From: Cadophora sp. MPI-SDFR-AT-0126 | Taxonomy: Eukaryota > Ascomycota > Leotiomycetes > Helotiales > Ploettnerulaceae | Direction of reading: 5' to 3' | Assembly (NCBI GenBank): GCA_020747065.1 | Contig: JAGMVK010000020.1 | Coordinates: forward strand, 1,116,001-1,180,000 | Length of the DNA: 64,000 nt | Part shown: positions 33,518-44,100 of the stretch, piece by piece | Numbering within the stretch: position 1 is the stretch's first letter | How the letters are laid out: each line of letters starts with the position of its first letter | Notes under the pieces: model-generated | The model's input: only the letters and a program-made list of their open reading frames with translations | The model's database searches: none | What the model was told of the DNA's origin: nothing | Translations under genes and position numbers: made by a program

Positions 33518-36500
33518 CTAAGTTAAACCCGGCATTCCACTGATCCTCTCCCACTGCGGCCACTTTCGCATATGAACCTCAATTACCCACATCTCACCCT
33601 TCGACCTGGCGAACTCCACATCCGCCGAGAAAGACTTCAGATCCCACACTGGGTTCAGATTGAATGACCCTTTCGTCCTCACCCTGAACTCCGGCTCAGC
33701 ATTGACGAGATTTTCAAATTGCCGCATCATAGCTGCGCTGAGACGGCAGTGTAAAGTCCCGTTGCATGTCTTGTCTGTACTCCTTGGTTTGTCCTCTTCG
33801 AAGTAGAAGAGTGCGGCTGTGAGTCGTCTTGCCACTGTCGTGATGTGGTCGTGGGCACATGCATGCTTCGAATTCAGATACCGGGTCCGTTCAGGCATGA
33901 GATACCTTGACGCTTCCATTTTAAGACTAGGGATAGCATCCACATTGTCGAGATCCGGTGGTCGCTCAGCGAGGCCAATATCTAGACGGTGGCACACACT
34001 CGATATATCGCGATCCCACTTTGTAGAGGCCACAAAGTCGTTCCATTGCCTATCGCAGTCCAGCGTACTCTGGATCATGTCGAGCCCGACCGCGATTTTG
34101 CCTCGAAGCCCTTTGGGAATCAATTTTTGACCGATTTTAAGACGCTTGTTGACGGATTTGGTGAGTCCTCCATTTGAGGCTTGAATACCGGTGCCGACTG
34201 AAAGGATGATGTCGGGTGGGCATTTGTCTTTCCAAAGCAAGCGCCGTTCTTCCTCAAGAATCTGGACAGGATTGTTTCGTAACAGGGCTCCATCGATGAA
34301 GGACCGCCTTTTTCCATCGTGGTAGTAAGGTTCAAAATATGTTAGAGCTGCTGAAGTACTTCGTGTGCTACAAAAAGTAAAGTTAGAAATGGTGTATATA
34401 ACTTATGTGCCCCTGGAGATGTTCCCTTAAGCTTCCCATATCTTCAAGTCATCTTTTGGATTCTCTTCCCGCTCGAGATAATCGGTGTCTTTTGGCAACT
34501 TAGCATATATAGAATTTGATGAATGGAATGAATTACCTTTGCCCGTCGAATTCCTCGAATAGTTACTGAAGAGGAACGACCTTCGGATCCCAGAGACGCC
34601 GGAAATCACACCCACTTTGACTTTGTCTGAGGAAGACGATTCGTTGAATCCAAATAACAATTCTTGGCCAAAAGCCTTCTGTAGAGCACTATTGATACCT
34701 TCGCTCTTGAAGCGGTGGGAGTAAAGAAGCTGCGCCGTATGGCGGAACATTGGAACTTTCAGCCACTGTCGTTTTGAAAATGCTTCGTGGCTGAGGTTCT
34801 CGAATTCCGTGATTGCCTTGTCCACTGACCAGTCCTTCTTGAATAATCCAAGTGCTATTACACCACCTGCAATTGTTAGCTCGGCCTGTAGAATTGGAAC
34901 TCTTTCAGCGTACCTGTGCTTGTGCCAATCGCTAAATCAAACAGCTCCTGGATAGGTATGCCCAAGCCCACCTCATTCACCACTTTTCTCAGAATCATAA
35001 GCTCCAAAATACCACGAACGCCTCCGCTATCATGAAAAAAATTAGTTCACTGTTATGTCTGAGAATGGTGGAAGATTTACCCATCCAACGATAGCATCCT
35101 TACACCAGCTGTTGGTGGCTTGAGCCGAATCTGCCAAGGCTTTCCGTTCCGAAATTGGCAACCCAGAGGACATGATTTCAAGAAAAGAGTGCACTGACTT
35201 CGTCCACGATCGTAGCTGAATCTGTACGCGCAGTCTTCACAGATTGCATGCTGTACCTGGGCGCAAGGAAGGATATACTCTGGGCATGCCGACAAGCATG
35301 TGAAGCAGGTCTGATTACCATTGATCTTGATGACTCCACTAGCCTTTGCAACGAGGGGTACTGTATCCTCGACTAGGCACTCGGCGGCACGCAGGCGCTG
35401 AATTTCAGAATACGTTGCGTTAAGAACGTCTTCCGGCTTGAGGCTACATTTGAACTCTCCAACCAGGAGTCGAGGCCCTCCGAATCTATCCAAGCGTTGG
35501 GGTTCGCTTGGAGAAGAGGCTTGTCTTCTAATTCTTTGTCTTGAAAATTGATGTCCTTTCTCGTGCCCGATCCAGTAGTTGAGACATCGTCTTCCGTCAT
35601 CCGTAGCTTCACAACGCCACGAAGAATCACGAAACTTTTCCAGAGCTTGACGAAACTCACGCAAATACTTATCTGTGATCGTTGATTGTGCTGGAGGGGG
35701 CGGAAATCAGTCAGGACCACCCAGAAGCCAAGCAAGGAGAAGGGAACAACATACTCGTAATTGATGCGACCCGAGGAATCTTTGCTACAATGCAACATGC
35801 AATGAAAGGCGTAATCTGATCTAATAATGCAGCTTCTGGAACACTTTCTAGATCTCCAGATATGCTCTCTGGCTCATAGGTTGTCGTCTCCCTATCGACC
35901 TTCAGCTTGACTAGTAAGTTTGTTACATGTTCACGAAATTTACTTGGCCGATCAGCGTCCTTGAATGCCATGTAGTGAAAATCGATTGAACTGGTGAGGT
36001 CCTTAGCTAACCTGCTGAAAGCAGTCTCCATGTACTTATTGAAGCTCCCTACGTCCAGGTTCATACCGACCTGGACCTTCTTCTTGCGAAGCTTATCCGA
36101 TGACTTTCTGATCTCGTCGTAGAGTTTCCGATACTGATCTGCAATTGTTTGGGTAGTGCTTGGTGTAAGGCTGGGAATGCAGATGATTCGGAAAGAATCA
36201 TAATAGCAATGAATGAGGTCCTCGGCTGTGGTCAGGATTTTGCCTCTTGTTTTCCAGATTTTCCGAAGCTCTGCAAATGCTGGAGAGAGCTCCAGATGCG
36301 ACAGAAGTGTCTTGGTGGCGTAGTCAACATCTAGCCATTCCTTATCCGCGGATGGGACATCCTTGTTGACAACAATGATCAATCCTGGTCGTACTCGTTG
36401 ATTGACGGTTAGTTCGTGACCAGCTACAGCCCACTCAAAAAGTTGAATCAGCTCGGACTCCGTCGCTCTATAGTCAATTAGCATGGTTCACAAACTTTGA

Positions 36501-37949
36501 GAGACAACACACAAGAGAGAAAAATGTACCTTGGATTATTGGTAATGTAGCATACTACATCAGAGAAAGTGTAGAGCAGGCGAGGATATAAATCCGTGAC
36601 AATAACTTGTCTAGACGCGGGGTGGACCTTGATAATATAGCATAAGCAGGAGTTCTCAGAAGGGAATGGATACAACAACCTGAGAAGGTCATATCCACAC
36701 GCATAGAATGGAAAATACGTACCTCGAGTTGTTCCTGGGCATATGCATACATGCCCAAGCTCGGTGCCGACGATCCGGTGGTCATCGTTCTTGCCCACTG
36801 CAATTTGCGACTTGCTGTGGACTTGTGAGAGCTTGTTGTTGCGCGAACCTCCGTAGGAGATAATCCTGGAGTGTGCCGCATCGTATGTCGGGGAAGGTGG
36901 TGTCGCGAACTCAAGTGCCCATAGCCATAGTTGCTAGCCTTCGAGAGTTTTGATTGTGGTGCCGATGGCACATCACCTGTGGCAACCCTTGTGGCAGCTG
37001 AGACACCACTCCCACGAAGTCCTTCGCAGTCTAGACGTGTCAAAATACATTCAAGCTGATACGTGGGTGGTCTTTACCTGCATAGAATATGGGAACCTTG
37101 GTATGAATAGTCTTCGGATCGCAATACAAATGTATATCTCCACTTGTGGATTTATGTCTGTCAGCATTGTTGCCAGGTACTGGAACCTGTTCTGTTGTGT
37201 CTTGTGAAGCGTTATAGACAAGTGCTTTGATGAGAGTACTTTTACCTCCTCCTGTATCGCCGAAGAATGAGACGAGACTCGGATGCTGCTTTAAAGCATT
37301 CCCATCATCGCGTAATTCTTGAGCTTGAGTGATGAGATATTGGAGGCGTGGGTAGATGTATAGTCTTGGAGAGCTTTCATTGTACTCGAGATGTTGTGGA
37401 ACACCAAACCAAGTTGACCAGATGTCGTCCTTGTGAAGCAAAGCTTGCTGTTCTGGACTTGTCTTCGAGTAAAGCAACCACTTCACCCAGACATACTCGG
37501 TGAAATCGACAGGCGGCTTGCAGATCTCAAAGCCTTCGCTGGGCTGGTGAGGAATAGCATCTGGCCAGCATGTCTTGTGGTACGGCCTGCCATTACAGCC
37601 GGCACACACGCAGAGGGAATTGATCTCTCCTGGCCTTCAACATTGAGTGCAGGTCTTGGAGATACCCAATTGAGCCGTGGCCCTTGCCAGCCTGCAGAAC
37701 GTCAGTCACAGGATCTCGAAAGAAATCCGATTACACATACACTTCTAAAGGCAGACTTCCCAATGTGTAGCTTTCTCGTTCGGGGCCAGGGCTCGAGCTG
37801 GATGAAGATGATCTGTCAAGATCGTCCTCAGCCTCGCCGATGGTAGCTGAAATAATGTCATCAATCGTCGGTTCGTTATCTTGATATTGGTCCTCGATAC
37901 TGAGAGTAGCCATCCGATCGGCAGTATTAGATTCCGCCATCGTATACAA
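33518..37949 (-). pseudogene. GTPase - Cys-rich - patatin-like phospholipase fusion gene, with apparent lesions
   Basis: Securely placed exons are 37949-37741, 37691-37078, part of 37030-36530, 36467-35755, 35690-35081, 35026-34914, 34866 to about 34430, and 34367-33518. The N-terminal region is acidic and Ser-rich, then Cys-rich (CVCAGCNGRPYHKTC). The P-loop is GDTGGGKSTLIKAL; IFYADCEGLRG, formed across an intron, is the DxxG motif; LIIVVNKD may be the base-recognition loop. A Cys-rich RING-like segment follows (CFTCLSAC, CEDCAYRF). The patatin part has LSLDGGGVRG (formed by splicing), GTSTGG (GxSxG nucleophile) and SFIDGALLRNNP (Asp-Gly-Ala). Lesions: in-frame TGA at 37637-37639, no GT donor after the conserved KIWEA (about 34430), and an unresolved frame at about 36550-36950. 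It may be a membrane-attacking phospholipase controlled by a GTPase. Confidence 0.65.
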
Positions 37950-38549
37950 GGTTCAAAGTGTAAAGATACAAAGGTAGAACTTGAAATGGTCACTTAAGGG
38001 AGGGATGTTGGGGATGATGGAGCATTTAAGGCACGCAGACAACATGGCGGCTCAGGATATGGGGTGATTCAAGATTCCTTTACTGCCGTTTGAGCCGTGT
38101 CAGAAAAGGGGGGCGATTTCTGCCTGCCAGCGCAGCCTTGTTCGAAAAAGCACATTCTTGAATGCGGGCGCCAAAAATACGAAGAGTGACAGTTGAGGCA
38201 ATAAAATGGGATTCGGTGGCTGAAATTACTAATTCAATAAGCTCATCGGGGTAGTAGTGGAGGGGCGGGATCAGATAGCGCTACACTATAGTCTTAAAAT
38301 GGACCAGGGCGTTCTGCTGTGTAACACCCGTTAGGCTCGAGGACCATTAGAAATGAATAGAGCCTCACAACCTGGTGAGCGAGCTGAACGCCCTTCTTGG
38401 TGAGTGAAGGAGGGCATTTGAAATGGCGTGGGATCCGTTGATGTATGAGGTAGTAGTTGGACGATGACTAGTGGGTGTGGAAAGTCGTAACGAGATGTCG
38501 TAAGGTGACCCCTTAAAGAGACACGCCTTGGAATAAGAGACGCCCTAGG
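37950..38549. other. upstream region of the patatin gene
   Basis: No gene was seen. It has normal composition up to about 38520, after which transposon remnants begin. Confidence 0.45.
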
Positions 38550-38590
38550 TGTAACGTTAAAGTAATAGAAGTGCTAGAAATAGAAATACT
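38550..38590 (+). repeat. RIP-mutated 41-bp fragment of the chromovirus LTR, inverted orientation
   Basis: TGTAACGTTAAAGTAATAGA followed by AGTGCTAGAAATAGAAATACT matches the start of the minus-strand LTR (TGTAACGTTGAAGTGACGGA, then AGTGCTGGAAATAGGGGTACT). All eight differences run in the G-to-A or C-to-T direction and several are TG to TA, as expected from RIP. Confidence 0.75.
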
Positions 38591-38604
38591 TAACGTCTCA
38601 CCCC

Positions 38605-39473
38605 CCCTTTCCGGCCACCCCACTATTCCGGCCACCTCGCTTAATTGTAACACTTCTTATTTACGACTTAATAACTCTATTCTACGTTAACTTCTATATA
38701 TAATATTATAGATTCTGAATCTTTATCTGATTCTAATTTTATAAGTTCAATTTAATGCTCTTTAGTTGCAATTTAAGCCTCTTTAATAGCACGTGTTATT
38801 ATAAATTAGGAATTTAAACTAAGTAAGACTTTCCTCTTTTTTCTTAGCCGGATTTACTTTATTTACTCTTCTAATTCTTTAATTCTTATATTTACCTTTC
38901 CTAATTCGTAGTTTCTTTTATTAATTCCCTTTATAACTTTTCTAAAAAGTAAATGCTTTTTCGGAAGTTAGTTATATAATCTGCTAGCTAAAGTATAGAT
39001 TTATTTATATAAATCTTTCCTAGCCCTTAAAGTTTATACCTTAATTAAAGTATTAGAAACTTTTAGAGGTAGTATTAGTATCTCCTAAGGCTTTAGTAAA
39101 AATAGATCGATCAGTTTATTACTATTTTCTAATAATAATAAGCTTATTAAAGGCTTTACTATAGAGATTAGCTATAGACTTATAGTCCTCTACCTAGCTT
39201 TAATATTAGAAGAGGTAAAAGCTTCTAAATATGCCTTCTAGTAGTAGATAAGGAAATTACGCTTACTAATTAGCGTAGAATTAACTATTAAACTTAATTT
39301 TTAAAGCTCTTTCTAGTAGGTATACTTTAAGATAGAGAAAACTGTTAAATTAAGAAGTTATAAGATATATAACATATATATAGGTAAGAAAAGAAGGTAT
39401 ATATTATACTTAAGGCACTTTTAAAGGAAATCTGTAGTCTTATAGCTTTTATAGCTATCTAAAATAAGAAGTT
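38605..39473. mobile_element. RIP-decayed repeat, copy 1 (shares its sequence with 62691-64000)
   Basis: It begins CCGGCCACCCCACTATTCCG and continues as very AT-rich DNA with many stops. The order of words (CACTTCTTATTT, TTATAAATTAGGAATTTAAA, CTTTCCTC) parallels the block at the right end of the window, so both are copies of one element. No transposase frame survives, so the class is unproven. The intact chromovirus begins at its right end. Confidence 0.6.
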
Positions 39474-39695
39474 TGTAACGACGCAATATTACTAAGTGCA
39501 GTATCAAGTATGGGAGCAAGAGGGTAGGCAAATAGTAATATTATAGGTCTGGTACGAAGGAAACAAGAAGGTAAGGAGCCCTCACAGGAGGAGCGGTCCT
39601 ATATATACACGAATCTGGTCCGGCTTCCGTCCGGTAATATTCCGGCTAAACCTGAGTACCCCTATTTCCAGCACTTCCGTCACTTCAACGTTACA
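39474..39695 (-). repeat. 3' LTR of the chromovirus (left copy)
   Basis: 222 bp, running TGTAACGACGCAATATTACT to CACTTCAACGTTACA on the plus strand. I see no difference from the copy at 47013-47234. Confidence 0.95.
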
Positions 39696-39712
39696 TCACC
39701 CCCCTCCTGTAA
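39696..39712 (-). promoter_or_regulatory. polypurine tract of the chromovirus
   Basis: On the minus strand AGGAGGGGGGTGA lies directly before the 3' LTR start TGTAACG, the expected position and composition of the plus-strand DNA primer. Confidence 0.8.
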
Positions 39713-40100
39713 GAGAGCTTGCCCCCAAGCTCTGAATCGTATTTCCACGTAGAATTATCGTTGTACAAAACAGTAGAGATATACAGCTTTGGTAGGGAGA
39801 TTCCGGAGGAAGTGTTGATCCGGCAGTGCTGGTCAACAACAATAGCAGTGGTAAGCGAGGTAGTAACCTGACTGTAAAGCCGTCCGAAAGGCGTCCGAAC
39901 CAGGTCTGGTGAGGCCATAATTGCTTGCTATTGTGCGTGTTGTAGTACTTAACAGCGCAGATCTCCAGAATTCTGACTTTCTTCTTCAAACAACTACAAC
40001 TTCAAGCTCTGTAAGCGAACCTTGTACATGGAGATTTGTCGATCTGTACATATTGCTAATACATTTTGATAGTCCGTATCAAACAAAATAAGCAATTCGA

Positions 40101-41006
40101 GAGTAAGTTAAGTTCTGAATTCCTGGTGGTTCAGCGGTGATTCGGAGTTGATTCGGTGTATTGACATAAACAGTGCCTGCTCCAACCCCCGTCAACGCCC
40201 TCGAGTCCGCCTACCGCAAGCATTGCATCCGATGCGTCCGTCTGCTCGCCACGGAACCAGACCATGTTTGCGAGTTCAACAGTGCCAGAAGCAAGAAGTG
40301 TGCGTACTGCAAGAAGCAAGCAGAAAAGTGCAATCCCGTAGGTACTCCCCATTTCCTTTTCCCAAATCCCGATTGTTGTGAATGTGGTCCGATTGTGATC
40401 CGGATAAGCCAAAATACTGATTTCTGTACCAGATTCCGCACTATATGGCTGAGGAATATCACAAGCTCTCCCTCGCCATCACCGCCAAAGACAATGAGGG
40501 TATCATTTCTGCCTCCCAAGAGATCGATGCCGGATTGCGTGTTGCTGCCGCCAATGCCCCCAAGACACAGGGTGAGCTGCAGTTGGAGTTGTTGGAGGAA
40601 ACCCGTGCTCTTCGCCGGGCTGTTGCGGATCTGGCCGCACAACAAGCTGTAGGTTACCCCCTTTTCTTTTGTCTTTTTCTTCTGTCATAAGTTTCGCTTG
40701 TAACTATCTCCATCTGGGATAGAGATCTGGTTCTGAATATACCTGTTTTCCCCTGTGCGAGATTAGAATGACCTCCGATTGACGTGTGAATAGGGTCTGG
40801 TTTTGGCCCTAGGCCAAATCCGAGAGGAGATTGCCGCCGGTGCCACCAAGGTGGCTGAGACCGTTCGTCGTGGTGGTGTCAAGCGTAAGAGAGTGGAGGG
40901 GGAGGAGGAGGAGGGAGAGTTGCCGGCCCGTTTCCGGGCAACTCGAAGTAGTGGACGCCCTGGTGGCGCGGGGGAGGGAGAGGAGATTCCAAATAACTTG
41001 GAATAG
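40101..41006 (+). CDS. Antisense passenger gene of the chromovirus: Zn2Cys6-like protein, 197 aa
   Basis: It is encoded opposite to gag-pol. The ATG is split: A at 40101 ends a leader exon, and TG at 40174 follows intron 1 (40102-40173, GTAAGT...ATTGACATAAACAG). Coding exons are 40174-40337, 40433-40648 and 40794-41006. Introns 2 and 3 (95 and 145 bases) run GTAGGT...ATACTGATTTCTGTACCAG and GTAGGT...GATTGACGTGTGAATAG, and all joins are in phase. The N-terminus has six cysteines, HCIRC...HVC...KCAYC...KC, spaced C-x2-C-x11-C-x9-C-x2-C-x6-C. This is like fungal Zn2Cys6 regulators but with a long first loop. The middle is helical (GELQLELLEETRALRRAVAD), and the end is basic then acidic (VKRKRVEGEEEEGE). 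It is possibly a nuclear DNA-binding protein; its function is unknown. It converges on pol with 168 bases between the stops. Confidence 0.75.
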
Positions 41007-41174
41007 GGGGAGAATAGGCCCTGTTTCGGATTGGCTTCGTCGTTGGTTCTTCGTGGCTGTACCTTCGGTCAGACTTCTCATGCGGGAGTAGCCCCCTGTG
41101 GCGAAACCGGTGAGATGTTCTGGCTGGGGTGCAGTCGCAAGACCGCGGCGTTGGTGCTTTGAATCAGAGGGTAT

Positions 41175-44100
41175 TTAGATGGTCTGAATCAAACCTCGTT
41201 TTGCCGTCTTGCCAACTGGTCTATTGTCTTCCAAGTGACTGTAGTCGTCTTCTCCATTCTCCCATGCGGCTAACCATTCGGGCAGGTTTCGGGGTGGTCC
41301 CGGAGCAGAAGGGTTAACTTGGTGAAAATCTCTTAACTTGTGAGGCGACCCCATCAAATTAGACGCGTTGTACCATGTAGTATCAGGATCGTGGCCTACC
41401 CAACTGACTTGATACTTTAAGGTGTTGCGGTACAATCGCGATGCGAGAACTTCTTGCACTTCCCATTCTTCTTGTCCCTCAATTACCTCGGGGGGGTTTC
41501 GGGGCTGTTCCTGACCAGGTAAGGGGTCATTTGGGTCCCGGAACAACAGCTCAGGAGCAAACACATCATGAATATTCGATCCTGCAGGTAACTGGAGCTG
41601 ATAGGAGTTCCCTACTTGACGTAGGATTTCAAATGGCCCTTCCCATTGATTACCGAGCTTGCGGCTTGGTCGGTGGCTTTTGAGGTTCTTGGTAGACAGG
41701 TACACTTTGTCACCTACTTGGAAATCGACAGGTCTGCGATGCTGGTTTACAGCCCTTGCCATGCGATCCTGCGCAGCCTGCATATTCGATTTAGCCAACT
41801 CCCACGCCTCTTTCATGCGTTCTGCCACTGCTTTAGCATCACGGTAGTTGAGCCTTTCCAGAGGAGTGGTAGCTTTAGGAGAGTTCCAATCCCAACTATT
41901 CCTCGGATCTGATCCGAATTTGAGCCGGTACGGGGCCATACCAATGGAGGCATGAGGAAGGGTTATCTGGGCTCGATCTATTAATGGAATCAGTTCGCTC
42001 CAGTTGTCCTGGTAGAAGTTGACAAATGGCCGTAATCTCTGATCGATATACCTGTTCATGATCTCCGTCTGGCCATCGGTCTCCTTGTGATATGCCGTAG
42101 AAAGCTTGACTTTAACGCCGATGATCCGGCAGAACTCTTTCCAAAACGATGAGACGAACTGCGGCCCTCGATCCGATACAATCGACTCCGGAGTATGTCC
42201 GAATCGGTAGATCCACTGGATGAAGAGTTTGGCGGTACCGCGTGCGTTAATATCTTGGTGGCAAGGAATCGTCACGGAATCCTTTCCCAGGCGGTCGATA
42301 AACACTAGGATTCTGTCGTAACCATGCTTGTCCTTTGGGAAATCCTTGTAATCCATACACAAATGCTGCATAGGATAACTTGGAATTGGTAGTGGGTGGA
42401 GAAGGCCTTGCTGTTTGGAATGCTTGGAGTGCGAGAATTGACAGGCTCGGCAATTTCTTACGTACCGGTTGCAGTCCGAACCCATTCCGACCCAGTAGTA
42501 CTTCGGGGCCAGGAGTTGATACGTCTTCAACCCACTGGGGTGAGCAATGGACGGCTGGTCGTGCACTTCTTTGATCAACCTGGTGCAAAGGGGAGTATTG
42601 CGTTGTACGCAGAGTCGATCTTTGAAGAGCAGGAGTCCATCCTTAATCGAGTAGTCTTTGGGTAAGGATTTTCGCACGTCGGCAAAGGCAGTACGATTGT
42701 CCTGACAAAGCTTTTCAATGAGGTTAAAAGAGTCCAGGGGAGCATTCGGAGGAGCTTCTGCCTCGGCAGTGGTCAACGGCGAGAGAGATGCCACAACTAC
42801 GGAGGAAACAAACCGTTCCGCCAGCTCAGAATTGATGCGGGGGTCGAGCCTTCCCGGTGCCAGTAGGGTTCGGCTCCGACTATCTTTCTGGACCTGTTTC
42901 TGTACTTCCAAATCCTGCTCCCGACGGCTCAAGATGTCCGCCCTCTGGTTATCTTTACCAGGGGTATACATGATTTGGAAGTTAAAGTCAGAGAGAAATT
43001 CCATCCAACGAGCTTGCTTAGCGGTGAGCACTTTAGTGGTCATGAAGTACTCCAGAGAGCGGTGGTCCGAATATACCTCGATTCTGTTCCGAAGGGACAT
43101 CAACTCTGGGCGCCACTTGTGAAAGCTTTCCACGATGGCGTACAGTTCTTTGTCGTGGATTTCCCAGTTTGGTTCGTGACCGTTGAGTACGTGCGAATAG
43201 AATCCGAGTGGGTACCATTGTTTGTCGTCGTGCTGTTGTGACACCACTCCAGCGATTACCCCGTCAGAAGCATCCGTTTCCAGCTTGGTAGGCAATTCCG
43301 GCTGGAAATGGTAAATCCGTTGAATTGACAGCAACTGCTTTCGGAGCTCTTCAAACGCAACGCGACACTCTTCTGTCCAATTCCAGGCTACTGTAGGTCG
43401 AGTAAGCGCAGACAGAGGTTTGGCAATGAGCCCGAAGTTGCGTATGAATTGTCGGTAAAAACCACAGAACCCTAGGTACGACTTGACGGCTGTCACGGTC
43501 TTGGGGTACTTCCAGTTGCGCAGTGGTTCAACCTTCTCCGGATCTGCCTCGATACCCTCAGTGGTTACTATATAGCCCAGGTACTTAGTGCGGGTGACAT
43601 GGAATTCGCATTTCTTGATGTCAGCTTGCAATCCGGCTTCCATCAAACGCTTCAGTACAGATTCTACGTGGGCCTGGTGTTCCCCTACAGATTCGGAGTA
43701 GATTAGGATATCGTCCAGGTAAGCCATGCAGAAGTTGTCCAGGTAGTCAAGGAGTACGTCGTTCATATAACGTTGGTATGTGCCAGGTCCATTGCAAAGG
43801 CCAAATGGTAGTACCTTACACTTATATGATCCGTATCTGGTCCGAAACGTGGTATACTCCTCGGAGGCTGGATCCATGCGGATGCGGTTGAAGGCGGCCC
43901 GAATATCCAATTTTGTAAATATCTTTGCATTCGACACTCTAGCAAGGAGCTCGTCGATTCGGGGGATTGGATAAGCGTCTTTTCGTGTGAGGGCATTCAG
44001 CTTGCGATAATCAATGCAGAATCGCAGACCTCCATCGGGCTTTTTGACAAAGAGTACAGGTGATGCAAATGGGCTCTGGCTCGACTCGATAAAACCCTTG

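Noticed and set aside
36478..36798. alternative unspliced frame through the GTPase region (VGKNDDHRIVG...CICPGTTRG)
   Set aside because: It is open and joins LYPRLLYTFSDVV directly, but it is not in frame with the DxxG exon and I found no clean junction. It is kept as an unresolved part of the gene rather than a separate gene.
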